From contig NZ_CP068230.1 of the NCBI RefSeq assembly GCF_009183365.2, positions 3,625,001 through 3,689,000 of the forward strand: a stretch of DNA of 64,000 bases. The letters are read 5' to 3'. Below the pieces are notes generated by a model. That model searched no databases. It saw nothing but the letters and a program-made list of their open reading frames with translations, and had not been told where the DNA came from. This document shows positions 7,424 to 16,464 of this stretch, in pieces (position 1 is the stretch's first letter; every line of letters begins with the position of its first letter). The DNA comes from Shewanella algae (GTDB lineage Bacteria > Pseudomonadota > Gammaproteobacteria > Enterobacterales > Shewanellaceae). A program made the translations under genes and the position numbers.

Positions 7424-8860
7424 TTATTTACCATTTACTTCATCTAAAATATTCACCACAGTTTCTATCAACTCTTCTGTGGTAGTTGATTTTTCACCAA
7501 GCTTTGCGAAAAGATCTTTTAATTTATGAGAGACACTCGAATCACCTTGGATATCCGAAATTATTTCGTTCCAAAGCTCCTCTGCCATATAACCGGTAGC
7601 CCCCACCGGAACCAAAAAAAGCCCCTTGTTTTTAGCTATTCTGTATTCTTCAAGCATCCCATTTGAAAGAATAATATTATTCTCAGAAAGCTTATTTCCG
7701 AACAGGAACAGCGCAACTCCTGCTCGATCAATCATATCTTCACGATACCTAGTCCAGAGAGTTGATAAAGGAATGGTACCTTCGGTTGACTGAGGAAATG
7801 GTCGCAATATAAGTGAGTCATCAATCTTAGCTTTAGGCTTGCTATAAGTCTCCTCTAGAGCTCCTGAAATTACTGAGCTTCCAATTCCAAGGCCAAAGCC
7901 TGAAACAATACGTGCTCCCTTAGACACGAGTGCTCTGCTAAGTTTGTAAACAAAGCCTAATGCCTCTCTCTCGTCCAACGGGTCGTACTCGTGAGCCGCG
8001 CCAGAAATAAATATTGTATTGGACTTATAGTTTACCTCTAATTGCGACAGTAACTCCGTGATTTCTTCGAAATCATCAACAAGTATTGTTTTAATATTGA
8101 ATCGCGATAGATCTTTTACAAAAAAACCTTGCTTTTTTTCTCTATACTCAAACTCTGAAGCATCTTCGTTTTCGTCCTTTTTTACACGCCTTATAAAGCA
8201 GTAATGTCTCCTCTGGCTTCCTTCATAAGCCACGCGAACTCGACTTAATATGTAATCTAGATTAGGGTCTGTGAAACTAAATCCAATAAATACAAATGTT
8301 TTTGAAATCAAGTCGCCTTTTAAATTTGCTATATATTGATCCATTTTTACATGATATTTTTCATAATCATCCTTAGTTAAAACAGCATCATTAGGATGTT
8401 CTACATCTCCATGCATTTTATATAAAACTGCATCACGCCTTGGCTTTGTTGTGGACAAGTGCTCTTTTGTGTATTTAACGTCGGCAATTTTTCCGCACTT
8501 ATCGAGTGCCGATTCAATTATTTTATCGTAGTTGGTTGTCCAGTAGGTTCGGATTGGCAAACGGCATAAGATGCGGTGATTCTCTGTTTCCAATGCATCC
8601 CGAGAAAATTCCTCTATAAGGCGCTGATTAAGCTGACTACGATTGTTTGCATTGTCGTTGCAGTGGAATTGGGCGAGCGCAACTAAGTCAGTTTCACGAT
8701 CGACATCTAATCCAAGCTCTTCAGCGATTGGCCGAAGAAGCTCTGACCAATTAACAAATCCCGCACCAGCAGACATGCCTGCACCAGCAAATATAGCGAC
8801 ATTTTCTTCAATAAGCTCTTTCCCTATATCTCGGAGAAATGCCTTCTTTAAAAGCCTCAT
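7424..8860 (-). CDS. thsA: Thoeris ThsA-like SIR2-SLOG NADase
   Basis: 478 aa, essentially the length of Bacillus cereus ThsA. The N-terminal SIR2 domain (1 to about 275) has GAGMSAGAG at 26-34. Asn110 (WTTNYDK) and His150 (LYKMHGD) sit two positions from the catalytic N112/H152 of B. cereus ThsA. The C-terminal SLOG domain (about 280-478; ISGAAHEYDP, IVSGFGLGIGSSV) is the part that binds the cyclic ADP-ribose signal made by ThsB. The expected effect is NAD+ depletion and abortive infection. AGAGGG lies 5 bases before ATG. The pair forms one cassette between two attC sites. Confidence 0.9.
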   Translation of the reverse strand: MRLLKKAFLRDIGKELIEENVAIFAGAGMSAGAGFVNWSELLRPIAEELGLDVDRETDLVALAQFHCNDNANNRSQLNQRLIEEFSRDALETENHRILCRLPIRTYWTTNYDKIIESALDKCGKIADVKYTKEHLSTTKPRRDAVLYKMHGDVEHPNDAVLTKDDYEKYHVKMDQYIANLKGDLISKTFVFIGFSFTDPNLDYILSRVRVAYEGSQRRHYCFIRRVKKDENEDASEFEYREKKQGFFVKDLSRFNIKTILVDDFEEITELLSQLEVNYKSNTIFISGAAHEYDPLDEREALGFVYKLSRALVSKGARIVSGFGLGIGSSVISGALEETYSKPKAKIDDSLILRPFPQSTEGTIPLSTLWTRYREDMIDRAGVALFLFGNKLSENNIILSNGMLEEYRIAKNKGLFLVPVGATGYMAEELWNEIISDIQGDSSVSHKLKDLFAKLGEKSTTTEELIETVVNILDEVNGK

Positions 8861-8896
8861 AGTATCCCTCTAGTTATAGCGCGTTGGGCAAATGGC

Positions 8897-8986
8897 TTAT
8901 AACGCACAGCGCACAGGCGAGCGGAACGTAGTGTAGCGAGTCCAGCCCGCGTAGTTTGCGGGCGATTGTGCCGCTGCTTGTTATGT
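8897..8986 (-). other. attC site after the first cassette of array 1
   Basis: On the minus strand it begins CACATAACAAGCAGCGGCAC and ends CTGTGCGCTGTGCGTTATAAG. The two outer arms are complementary over most of their length, giving a long imperfect stem. The stop codon of the upstream gene (TAA, 8981-8983) lies in the inverse core, as in many integron cassettes. Confidence 0.78.
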
Positions 8987-9310
8987 GCGATATGAGATAA
9001 GTTCCCGTTTTAATGCCTCATCTTCAATGTAAGCAAGTCGTCTAACAAATGCACCAAAAATCAAATATTCATGACCTTCTACTTTAGATTTAATTTCTTT
9101 CCCATCAAATCTGATACATTTGAAAACTAAATCACTATACGCACTACCAGATACCATAAATAGCTTCCCTATTTCAGGAATCTTATTAATAGTATGTGTA
9201 CTTAGTGAAACCCGACCTTTAACTATTTCAGTAAATGTTTGATTATTTATCTGAGGATCAGGCTCTCCTGGATTACCAAAAGATAAAAGTAATATTTTTT
9301 TAGCGCTCAT
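8981..9310 (-). CDS. Unknown 109-aa cassette protein
   Basis: First gene of array 1 after the leader. It starts MSAKKILLLSFGNPGEPDP and contains GHEYLIFGAFVRRLAYIEDE; I do not recognise a family. There is no signal peptide or membrane segment, so it should be cytosolic. The reading frame is clean, AAGGAAG precedes the ATG at good distance, and the stop falls inside an attC core, which supports a real cassette gene. Its place at the head of the array would give it the strongest expression if a leader promoter exists. Confidence 0.7.
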   Translation of the reverse strand: MSAKKILLLSFGNPGEPDPQINNQTFTEIVKGRVSLSTHTINKIPEIGKLFMVSGSAYSDLVFKCIRFDGKEIKSKVEGHEYLIFGAFVRRLAYIEDEALKRELISYRT

Positions 9311-9536
9311 TAAACTTCCTTATAGCTGGTAAAGCTGACACATAACAGCTGTATAGTACGTATGCGCGTTTTAGTCCTCGGAGGAGTGTAAACGCGCAGG
9401 CGCGGTTTCCAAACCTATTATCTACCAGCTGTATTTTTTAACTTTATGAATTTAATGTTATTTTCTAAAATGTTACAGAAATAACGCGCAAACTTAGCTG
9501 CAAATTTCCGGCATTTTTCCTAAAACGTCAATAATA

Positions 9537-9552
9537 CTGTATAGAAAATCAG
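9537..9552 (+). promoter_or_regulatory. LexA-box-like sequence, leader copy 1
   Basis: CTGTATAGAAAATCAG fits the CTG-N10-CAG spacing of SOS boxes, with one departure from the ACAG end. It precedes the small frame at 9569-9700. Integron integrase genes are commonly LexA-controlled, so this may be a relic of such a promoter. The second leader has the same site with one base missing (42614-42628), which weakens it. Confidence 0.3.
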
Positions 9553-9568
9553 TTCTTAGGCACTTACC

Positions 9569-9700
9569 ATAAGCGCTTCAAGCCCTGCAAATAAGGGCCT
9601 TAAAACCAAGGGCCCTACAACCCAGGCCCAACTAAAAACGTCGAGTAAAGCCATGGCTACCGCCCAGGTGCAAACTCTGTTCGTCCCAGCATTCCGTTGA
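9569..9700 (+). pseudogene. Small leader frame, copy 1 (start codon lost)
   Basis: A 43-codon frame equivalent to the 33-codon frame in the other leader (42645-42746). Both end with the same residues (SKAMATA, one change, VQTLFVPAFR). Here the start position reads ATA instead of ATG and 30 bases are inserted in frame near the 5-prime end. No alternative start precedes it before an in-frame TAG. It is probably not translated, though the shared C-terminal codons differ mainly at third positions. Confidence 0.35.
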
Positions 9701-10007
9701 AAACGGAAAAGTGTTGCTGCTTTCGACCTTAAGCTTAAGGAAGCGCTAAAAATAAGCATTTGAATCGGTTATACAATAGCCAGCATTGAATGTGAAAACA
9801 ATTAGCCAAAGGTCAAGTTTTGACAAAGGCAACAAAACCCTGATTTTGATTGTTTTCGCAACAGAATTGACTGGGTTTGAAACCCAAAGCGACACGACTT
9901 TAAGCCGCTGGCACAGCGGCTATCATAGCTTCCAGCTAAAAGTTCCTAAGTTAGTACTGGCCGCGCTTCCGGCCACGGTGTAGCCAATCACCTGCGGTGC
10001 ACTTTTC

Positions 10008-10097
10008 GCACAGGCGATCCTGTGACTCGCTGCGAGTACGTCCCTGTAAGCTCTGCCTCGCCATCCCTGGCTCGGAAGGTCACAGTTCCTCCTGTGC
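10008..10097 (+). repeat. 90-bp inverted-end repeat, copy 2
   Basis: Type A copy, 90 bp, starting GCACAGGCGATCCTGTGAC with inner hairpin GCCA-GGGA-TGGC (minus strand). It directly follows leader copy 1 and precedes a shortened hairpin module. Confidence 0.85.
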
Positions 10098-10159
10098 CTG
10101 GAAAATGGGCGTATCTCTGTAGTTATATATGTAATTTCAAGCAACGTTATCTTTGCAGA

Positions 10160-10430
10160 ATTGCACCAATTCCTCCTTCGGAGCCGCCGCTGGCGTTGTT
10201 GTAAATTGGCGTAGCCGAGACAGGGATGTCGAGGCTCGAAGGTCGAGCAGGGATGCGAGTCCTGAGTGTAGCCAATTTGCTTCATAAGACAGCGGGGATT
10301 TCGGCTACGTCGGGGTGTCCTTGGGGATGCAAGGGGCTTTGGACAAGCAAAGCCCCTTGCCCGGTGTGGTGTGGAACACCACGACTTTAGGCCGCTGGCA
10401 CAGCGGCTATCATGGCTTTGAACCAAATAT
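10160..10430 (+). repeat. Hairpin module, shortened copy
   Basis: It contains the outer inverted pair AAATTGGC/GCCAATTT (10205-10273) with GACA-GGGA-TGTC inside. A perfect 13-bp stem GCAAGGGGCTTTG with a 6-base loop comes next (about 10328-10359), then GTGGTGT-GGA-ACACCAC and GCCGCTG-GCA-CAGCGGC. About 80 bp present in the 43-44 kb copies, including the GTTGC and ATGCAT hairpins, are missing here. Small frames on either strand are not conserved as proteins. Confidence 0.7.
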
Positions 10431-10492
10431 CACTAATAAACCTGGTTTTAGCTGCCAGCTAAGTTGCAGCCCATCACCTGCGGTGGGCTCTT

Positions 10493-10582
10493 GCACAGGC
10501 GATCCTGTGACACGGAGTGAATACGCCCATGTAGCCTCGACGAAAACGTCCTTGTTTTCGACGGTCACAGTTCCGCCTGAGC
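10493..10582 (+). repeat. 90-bp inverted-end repeat, copy 3
   Basis: Type B copy, 90 bp. The inner part holds the stem CGAAAAC/GTTTTCG (loop on the minus strand AAGGAC) in place of the type A hairpin. The right end has one base change (GCCTGAGC). It is the last repeat of accessory region 1; 10583-10780 shows nothing further. Confidence 0.8.
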
Positions 10583-10780
10583 CTGTCATTTCAAAAGACT
10601 CAGTTCCACTACCCACTTCCCCCAGGCAGCAGCTTGGAGATCATTTAGCCATCCAAAAGCCTTCAGCTTATGTTCATCAAAGGCCACTTATTCTGAAGCC
10701 ACTGATGGGGAATTGCATCGCAAGGCCTCAGTTAGCTCACTTGCCAGGCTGGTAACCATACCGGCCTAAAGGAGGCAACC

Positions 10781-12163
10781 ATGAACAAGCTGAAAATCTG
10801 GCTGCAGCACAGTGTGCTTATTCTGTGTCTGTTTGGCCTGCCAACTACGGCGCTGCAGGCCGCCGAATCCGGCAGTGATATCCGGGAACCCGAGCTGATG
10901 CAGCTGCTCTCCCCTATCGCTCTCTATCCGGACACCTTGTTGACCCATATGCTGATCGCCTCAACCTATCCACTGGAACTGGTGCAGGCCCAGCGCTGGC
11001 GCAAACAGCGCAGCCATTGGAGCAATGAACGCCTGATGGCCGAAGCCGAGAACCAGGATTGGGATCCCAGTGTGATGGCGCTTATCGCCTTTCCGGAAGT
11101 GTTGAACAAGATGAGCACAGATCTGGACTGGACCGCCCGTTTGGGCGAAGCCTTTATCGCCGATGAAGGTCGGGTGATGGATGGGATTCAAACCCTGAGG
11201 CAAGCCGCTTGGGATGCCGATTCATTAAATGATCTGGGTAACCTCAACGCCAGACGCGACAAGCGTCAGATAGTGATAGCACCGACCCGCACCGAGGTGA
11301 TCTATGTCCCTTACTACGACAGTCGCCGTGTCTATGGTCACTGGCACTGGAGCAGCTATCCGCCTATCTATTGGGACCCTTTCCCCGGATATGTACGCTA
11401 CCACTCCAGTCCGTTTTACTGGCGCAGTGCCGGGGTCAGCATTTCATTTAACTTCTTCTTCAGCGCCTTTCATTGGCATGACAGAGTGATCTGGGTCGAT
11501 TATCGCCACAAACACTATAATCACTACCGGCCAAGACTGGCCTATAGCCAGGGAGCCCAGCGCTGGAGCCATAACCCGCACCACAGACGTGGCGCCCATT
11601 ATCGTCACCCTGGGCTGCAACAACGCTACAACAAGGCGGTATACAACAAGCCGCACAAGCGTTATGAATCCCAGGCTCGCAGCTTCAACCACAGCCAGAG
11701 GCTGCATCAGGACAGAAACAAGCAACAAAAGCAGTTGCAGCATGAGCTAAAGCAGCGCAGGGAACACAATAGCCGCGAATGGCGCGCCGCTGACAAGAGG
11801 GAAAAGATGCATAAGGGCGAGCCACAAAAAGTTCGCCAGCTGTCACAGCAGCCGTCATATAGGAGTGCCAATAGCAGTGCCAACGCCGCCGACAAAACGA
11901 TGCGGGTTAAACATCAAGCCAGAGACAGACAGTTGCAACAGGCCTCAAACCGGCACACTAACACTACTTATAGACAAGCTGAAAAGAGCCGGCAACACTC
12001 TGATAAACAACAGCAGCCACAGAGACGCTATCAGCCTCAGAGTCAATCGAAGGTGCAGCATCAGCAGCGAGCTCAGCCACAGCGCCATCAGGCGGAGCGA
12101 CGCCAGCCCAACCGTGCTCAGGAGCACAGACAACGTGCAATGCATCAACAAAGAGAGCGTTGA
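10781..12163 (+). CDS. DUF3300 family secreted protein
   Basis: 460 aa. A signal peptide (about 1-28, ending LQAAE) is followed by the DUF3300 domain (about 35-260): MQLLSPIALYPDTLLTHMLIASTYPLELVQAQRW near the start and VIYVPYYDSRRVYGHW further on. The C-terminal 200 residues are low-complexity, rich in Gln, His and Arg, probably disordered and basic. A strong ribosome-binding site (GGAGG, 5 bases before ATG) and a terminator behind it indicate a single-gene unit. The function of DUF3300 proteins is not established; envelope location is inferred from the signal peptide. Confidence 0.92.
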   Translation: MNKLKIWLQHSVLILCLFGLPTTALQAAESGSDIREPELMQLLSPIALYPDTLLTHMLIASTYPLELVQAQRWRKQRSHWSNERLMAEAENQDWDPSVMALIAFPEVLNKMSTDLDWTARLGEAFIADEGRVMDGIQTLRQAAWDADSLNDLGNLNARRDKRQIVIAPTRTEVIYVPYYDSRRVYGHWHWSSYPPIYWDPFPGYVRYHSSPFYWRSAGVSISFNFFFSAFHWHDRVIWVDYRHKHYNHYRPRLAYSQGAQRWSHNPHHRRGAHYRHPGLQQRYNKAVYNKPHKRYESQARSFNHSQRLHQDRNKQQKQLQHELKQRREHNSREWRAADKREKMHKGEPQKVRQLSQQPSYRSANSSANAADKTMRVKHQARDRQLQQASNRHTNTTYRQAEKSRQHSDKQQQPQRRYQPQSQSKVQHQQRAQPQRHQAERRQPNRAQEHRQRAMHQQRER

Positions 12164-12238
12164 ACAAAGAGAGTGTTGAAAAAGCTGAGTTGAAAATGCC
12201 GGGTTAAAGTAGCACTTGCCCTAAAGTGAAAACGAATG

Positions 12239-12273
12239 AAAAAGACAGGTCCAGCACTGGCCTGTCTTTTTTT
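12239..12273 (+). terminator. Terminator behind the DUF3300 gene
   Basis: AAAAAGACAGG pairs with CCTGTCTTTTT across an 11-base loop and ends in seven T on the plus strand. The A-run on the left could let it also serve the converging grxB operon. Confidence 0.85.
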
Positions 12274-12304
12274 GGGTGTAGTTGTATGACTCAGATAAAG
12301 CCGC

Positions 12305-12955
12305 TCAGACGGCTCTGTCGTCGTACAAGTCGATTTGAGTCAGCGCTGCCACTTCTTCGATATAGGCACGCACTCTGGCCGGGAATACCAGCCCCTTGAC
12401 CATGGTCAGGTTTCTCAGGCCGGGGAACAGGTTGATATCATCAATACTCAACTTATTACCCCGCTCCGACGGCAATTGCAGCCAGTCGAGACGTGGCCAA
12501 CACTTAGCCAGGCCCTCAAGATAATCGGCCGTTTGCGCAAGCGCTTTTTCGAAAGACATCTCTATCATGGCGCTCTTGTTTTGGGTAAACCAGGCAATCG
12601 CCTCTTGGCTGCCAAATTCAGGCAGACCGAGCAACACACTGCGGGGATAGAGCAAGCGACTGCTGAAATAACCGGATGCCTCCTGCCATTGGCTGACAGC
12701 ATCGGCCTGGCTGGCAACGGCAATGACTGGCTTACCATCCAGATTATCCAGATAGCTGACGATATCCAGGCTCTCGGCCATGAAGCTGCCATCGGCTTTT
12801 TGTAAAATGGGCACCATATTGGCGCCGACCATGGCTATTCTGGACTCCACATCATGGTTTTGCAGATAGACCCGCTCCACCGGCAACGCCTTAAGCCCCA
12901 CCAGCATCATAGCCTTGACGCAATAGGGACAATGGTCAAACACAAAAAGCTTCAT
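12305..12955 (-). CDS. grxB: Glutaredoxin 2
   Basis: 216 aa, matching E. coli Grx2 (215 aa). The N-terminal thioredoxin fold has the active-site motif CPYC (residues 9-12) and the cis-proline segment NMVPILQ. The all-helical C-terminal domain resembles glutathione transferases. It reduces protein disulfides and glutathione adducts in the cytosol with glutathione as electron donor. The start shares its A with the stop of the upstream desaturase-like gene (TGATG), so the two are co-transcribed. Confidence 0.93.
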   Translation of the reverse strand: MKLFVFDHCPYCVKAMMLVGLKALPVERVYLQNHDVESRIAMVGANMVPILQKADGSFMAESLDIVSYLDNLDGKPVIAVASQADAVSQWQEASGYFSSRLLYPRSVLLGLPEFGSQEAIAWFTQNKSAMIEMSFEKALAQTADYLEGLAKCWPRLDWLQLPSERGNKLSIDDINLFPGLRNLTMVKGLVFPARVRAYIEEVAALTQIDLYDDRAV

Positions 12956-13876
12956 CAGTACTCCTTAGCTTCCTTGGAACTGTCAGGGCCATCAGCATAT
13001 CCTCCGAGGCCGGAGCTGGGCAACTCCTGACTGGCCGGCGGTGCAAACAGCAAACGCCAACGCTGCCTGAAACTAAGTCCGGGGCGGCTCACTTCCGCCA
13101 ACATATGGCGCCATTCGGCAAAAGTGACAGTCACAGGATTAAAGCTGTTGACCGGCTTGGTAATACCATAGCGCACGGTTTCCCGCTCCGGCTCAAAGCT
13201 GCCGAATAATCTATCCCAAATGATCAACACCCCGGCGTAGTTCTTATCTATGTACTGAGGATTGCGGCCATGGTGCACCCTGTGGTGGGACGGCGTGTTG
13301 AATATCCACTCCAAGGGCCCAAGACGTTTGATGGCCTGGGTATGGACAAAAAAATTGCAGGCCCAGATTAAGCAGCACCACAAATACCACCCAGTTGGGG
13401 TCGAAACCTATGATCACCAAGGGCAGCCAAAACAGCCACATGCCCGCCAATGGGTACATCAAGCTCTGACGAAAGGCGGTGGAAAAATTCATGTTTTCCG
13501 AGCTGTGGTGCACTACATGGGCGGCCCACATCCAACGGCATCTGTGGCTGGCCCGGTGGAACCAGTAATAGCAAAAGTCCTGCCCCAGCATCAGCAGCAC
13601 AAAGGTCCAGCCATTCATCTCAATGTCGAACAAACGCCAGCCGAATAACCACAAATACAGTTTGGCCAGCAGTAACCCCGTGAGAATATCGGCGCCCTGG
13701 TGCATGCCTGCCAGCACAAAGTTACAGAAAACCTCCGCCGGTCGATAGCGGGCATTCTCAGGCAAACGTCTGAGGCGGTCACCGAAAAACCACTCCAATG
13801 CCATACAGATGAAGAACAGCGGCGCCAATACCAGCAGCAGCCATTCAGGATGTGAAATAAGTAAATTGAAATCCAT
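12955..13876 (-). pseudogene. Sterol desaturase / fatty-acid hydroxylase family gene, frameshifted
   Basis: Two overlapping frames together make one membrane protein. The N-terminal part (13876 to about 13355) has hydrophobic helices and His boxes HRASH and HVVHH. The C-terminal part (from about 13347) continues FFVHTQAIKRLGPLEWIF with HRVHH. The break is a run of seven T (minus strand, 13348-13354); six T would give an uninterrupted frame of about 306 aa. It could be a true mutation, a phase-variable tract or a sequencing error. The family uses a di-iron centre held by the His boxes to oxidise lipids. It lies between the DUF2804 gene and grxB. Confidence 0.88.
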
Positions 13877-13897
13877 TTTTATTCCTTTTATTCCAGC

Positions 13898-14959
13898 TCA
13901 CCACTTGGCAAAGTGATCTTCTGTCAGGCCGCTCTGTTGCACCAGCTCATGGCGCTTGCCCAGGGAGTCTTTGACCCAACCGGAAAACAGCCCGGTATAC
14001 TGGCGAAAATTGCTTTTAAGCAGCCCCAGGTTGAGCCTTTCGCTGCGGCACCCCAAGGGCGAAAATGCCAACTCCAGCTCGCCGCGCTCAGACCAAACTC
14101 GCCATTGGCCGCCGGATGCTGCCATGCGGTCAAACTCAAAATGCACCGGCGACAGCAAATGCCTGGCACCATCAACCCAAAGCACGTTTTCACAAGAGCC
14201 GGTCTCGTTGACTCCGGCCGCCAGGTTTAGCCCCAACCCCTTGCCATCAATATCGGCATTGATAGAGGCCCAGCGCCAACTGGTTTCCCGGCGCATAAAG
14301 CCTGCGGAAAAGTCATAACCGGCTCTGGCCTGCAGCAGCGGCTGGGGTTCATGATTGAAGGACAACTGGCCGGAAACCTTGAGGGCATTGTGTTTCTGGG
14401 TATAGGTCCAACCGCTGTAACCGGTTGGACTGCAAAGCGCCATCGGCAAGCTGAGCGGTTCGGGAACCAAGGTCAGTTCCCCCTCAAGTGGCATTCCCTG
14501 TAGTTTAAGATCCAGACTCAGTTGCCATTGTCCCTGCTCACGCCGAAAGTGAATGCCGCCCATACGGCTCTCCCCCTGCCATGGCGAACGGCTCAGGTTA
14601 AAACCAGCGGGTGGCCGCAGCAGATTCTGCTGATACATGCGACGACTCTGCACATCAAACAGATAACAGAAACCACTACCAAGATAGGCGATATCCGCCA
14701 GGGCAACGCCCAGCATCCATCTGGGGCTGTTAAGGCCAATAAACTCAAACTGCTTATAACTGCAACGCTGTTTCAGGCGTGAAACCCTGCGGTCCATCTC
14801 ATTGAACAGCTGAAAGTCTGCCAATCCCAGGCTTTTCGGCGGCCCGTCGAAATGACCAAACAGAGGCCGGCCGTGAACATCTATCAAAGAGTCAGGTGCC
14901 GCCTGGGTTGCAACCCCGGATTGAGTCGTCGGCAAAGGCCCGGATTTCAATTCCAACAT
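13898..14959 (-). CDS. DUF2804 domain protein
   Basis: 353 aa covering the whole DUF2804 family length. Recognisable segments are the opening LIDVHGRPLFGHFDGPPKSL, then RWMLGVALADIAYLGSGFCYLFD, and ETSWRWASINADIDGKGLGLNLAAGVNETG in the second half. There is no signal peptide. The family resembles lipocalin-like folds but has no proven activity. It is the first gene of a minus-strand unit with the desaturase homologue (21 bp gap) and grxB, which hints at lipid or redox chemistry. Confidence 0.85.
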   Translation of the reverse strand: MLELKSGPLPTTQSGVATQAAPDSLIDVHGRPLFGHFDGPPKSLGLADFQLFNEMDRRVSRLKQRCSYKQFEFIGLNSPRWMLGVALADIAYLGSGFCYLFDVQSRRMYQQNLLRPPAGFNLSRSPWQGESRMGGIHFRREQGQWQLSLDLKLQGMPLEGELTLVPEPLSLPMALCSPTGYSGWTYTQKHNALKVSGQLSFNHEPQPLLQARAGYDFSAGFMRRETSWRWASINADIDGKGLGLNLAAGVNETGSCENVLWVDGARHLLSPVHFEFDRMAASGGQWRVWSERGELELAFSPLGCRSERLNLGLLKSNFRQYTGLFSGWVKDSLGKRHELVQQSGLTEDHFAKW

Positions 14960-15042
14960 ATTCCCAACAGGTGTTTTTAGAGCAATAACTTGACTCTACC
15001 CTGTCGCCGTCGGAGATTGAAGCCTTGAATGTTACAAAAATG

Positions 15043-15068
15043 AAAAAACCCCGCTATACGGGGCTTTA
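15043..15068 (-). terminator. Terminator behind the outer-membrane protein gene
   Basis: On the minus strand AAAGCCCCG pairs with CGGGGTTTT across a short loop and ends in six T. It lies 19 bp after the outer-membrane protein stop. Confidence 0.85.
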
Positions 15069-15086
15069 TCCGGTTTACTGTGTCAT

Positions 15087-15671
15087 TCAGAAACGGTAAC
15101 TGAGGCCGACGAATACCCCTTGATAGTCGAAGTTATCCGTCTTCAGATACACGTATTCTGTATTGATACCCAGATTGTTGCGGAAACGATATTCCCAACC
15201 GGCTGCCGCATGCAGGCCATTTTCAGTGTCATTGAAGCCGGCGCCGTCTTTGGTATATTGATATTCGAGTTTAACCCTGGCAGCACCCAGCTTGGCATAG
15301 AAGCTGTTGCGCTCGGTAAAGCCCCAGCGGCCATAAAGGGATACTCTCGCCGCCTCGAAGCTATCCATCTGCAACTCGGTAATGCCGGAGGTAAAGGCAT
15401 GGACTATACCGGCGTCGGACCAAAGGTAACCCGCTTCAACACCCCAGTTTGGCGTGAAATGATAGCGATAATAAAGCTCTGTGCCCCAGCTGTCTGAGCT
15501 GTCGTTGTCTTCGGTGTTACCGGCATCGGGATTGAAGCGGCTGATGTCATCATCATTCTGCACTCCAAGGCCTATACTGCCCCCGATAACATGTTTGCCT
15601 TCTGCGGCGCTGGCGGCCGGTGCCATCAAGGCCAGCATCACCAGTGCAGCTGCCAATATAACGTACTTCAT
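15087..15671 (-). CDS. Small outer-membrane beta-barrel protein
   Basis: 194 aa. Signal peptide about 1-22 (ending ASAAEG). The rest alternates hydrophobic and polar residues in about eight strands (GTELYYRYHFTPNWGVEAGYLW, AGWEYRFRNNLGINTEYVYLK) and ends with the C-terminal aromatic signature GLSYRF used for outer-membrane insertion. It belongs to the OmpA/OmpW-like 8-stranded barrel group. Substrate or partner is unknown. It is alone in its unit with its own terminator. Confidence 0.9.
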   Translation of the reverse strand: MKYVILAAALVMLALMAPAASAAEGKHVIGGSIGLGVQNDDDISRFNPDAGNTEDNDSSDSWGTELYYRYHFTPNWGVEAGYLWSDAGIVHAFTSGITELQMDSFEAARVSLYGRWGFTERNSFYAKLGAARVKLEYQYTKDGAGFNDTENGLHAAAGWEYRFRNNLGINTEYVYLKTDNFDYQGVFVGLSYRF

Positions 15672-15832
15672 ACGATTCCCCCATGATTTATAAGTGTTTT
15701 ACGCGCGGATATTGCGCTTCGCTATCTGAACCCTGACTGAACCAAAGTCGGTTATCTGCCATTGCCAGATGCTGGAAGCCAAACTCAAATCTGGTTATCC
15801 TGATGCCACCTTTTTTACAGCTTCGGATTTTT

Positions 15833-16399
15833 ATGAAACGGCTTGCTACCTTGATGCTGGGGTCGGCGCTGCTCTTTGGCTGCGCCAGTCATACCCCCAA
15901 CTTTATTGCCCTGAGCCCTGAACTGCCTGCGGTCACGCCACAGACTTCGCTGGAGCCGGCTCTGGCGCTGCAAACCCTGGATACCCGCACCGCCAACTTT
16001 ATTGTGCGATTCAATGAAGATGGCAAAGCCGCACGTCTGGTCAGCCCGGCCGAGCCACCCAGGGCTCAACTGGATCAACTGTTCCGCCAAGGTTTTGCCA
16101 AGGCCGGATATCGAATCGATCCCGCCAGTGGGAAAGAGGTACAGTTGCAGCTGATTGAATTGCTCACAGATGTTGATGAATCCAGCTTCGGCTTTGAAGC
16201 CAAAACCAATGTCAGCATCAATCTGCTGGCGAAAAACAGCAGCCATACCCTGACCAAGCGTTATAAGGCCAAGGGGCTGCTCAAGGGGCCTTTCGGTGCC
16301 GACTTCGCCTCACTGGAACTGGACATGAACAAGCTGATCACCCAGTTGAGCGGCGAAATACTCAACGACCCCGAGCTGCACAGCTTTTTGCAGCAGTAA
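15833..16399 (+). CDS. yajG: YajG family lipoprotein
   Basis: The start is placed at ATG 15833 (MKRLATLMLGSALLFGCAS), which puts the lipobox LFGC in normal position; an upstream ATG would add ten non-signal residues. The 188-aa protein is a lipoprotein of the YajG family, whose members sit beside ampG in many gammaproteobacteria, as here. The function is unclear. A cyclophilin gene follows on the same strand after 65 bp. Confidence 0.87.
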   Translation: MKRLATLMLGSALLFGCASHTPNFIALSPELPAVTPQTSLEPALALQTLDTRTANFIVRFNEDGKAARLVSPAEPPRAQLDQLFRQGFAKAGYRIDPASGKEVQLQLIELLTDVDESSFGFEAKTNVSINLLAKNSSHTLTKRYKAKGLLKGPFGADFASLELDMNKLITQLSGEILNDPELHSFLQQ

Positions 16400-16464
16400 T
16401 TTATTGGACCGGTCGGTGACTCACAAGCCGGCCCGTCTGCAACACCACGATAAGGAATCAGGTC

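Larger units (their letters stand above)
9346..10007. repeat. Array leader, copy 1 (attI-like region)
   Basis: This block is closely related to 42353-43052 and borders cassette array 1 exactly as that block borders array 2. The two copies agree up to CAGCTG at the array edge and then differ from the bases after the G of GTT (minus strand), the position where integron integrases cut. It starts with a palindrome-rich stretch (GCGCGTTTTAGTCC against GGAGGAGTGTAAACGCGC). It carries no integrase gene. The plus-strand half contains a LexA-like site and a small conserved frame. I infer an attI-like or long attC recombination site. Confidence 0.7.

Noticed and set aside
9556..9759. 67-codon minus-strand frame in leader copy 1
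   Set aside because: The same frame in leader copy 2 is broken by a stop early on, so it is not conserved as coding.
10008..10430. CsrB-like sponge RNA
   Set aside because: GGA loops occur on opposite strands in neighbouring parts and number only two per module on one strand, far fewer than in known sponges.
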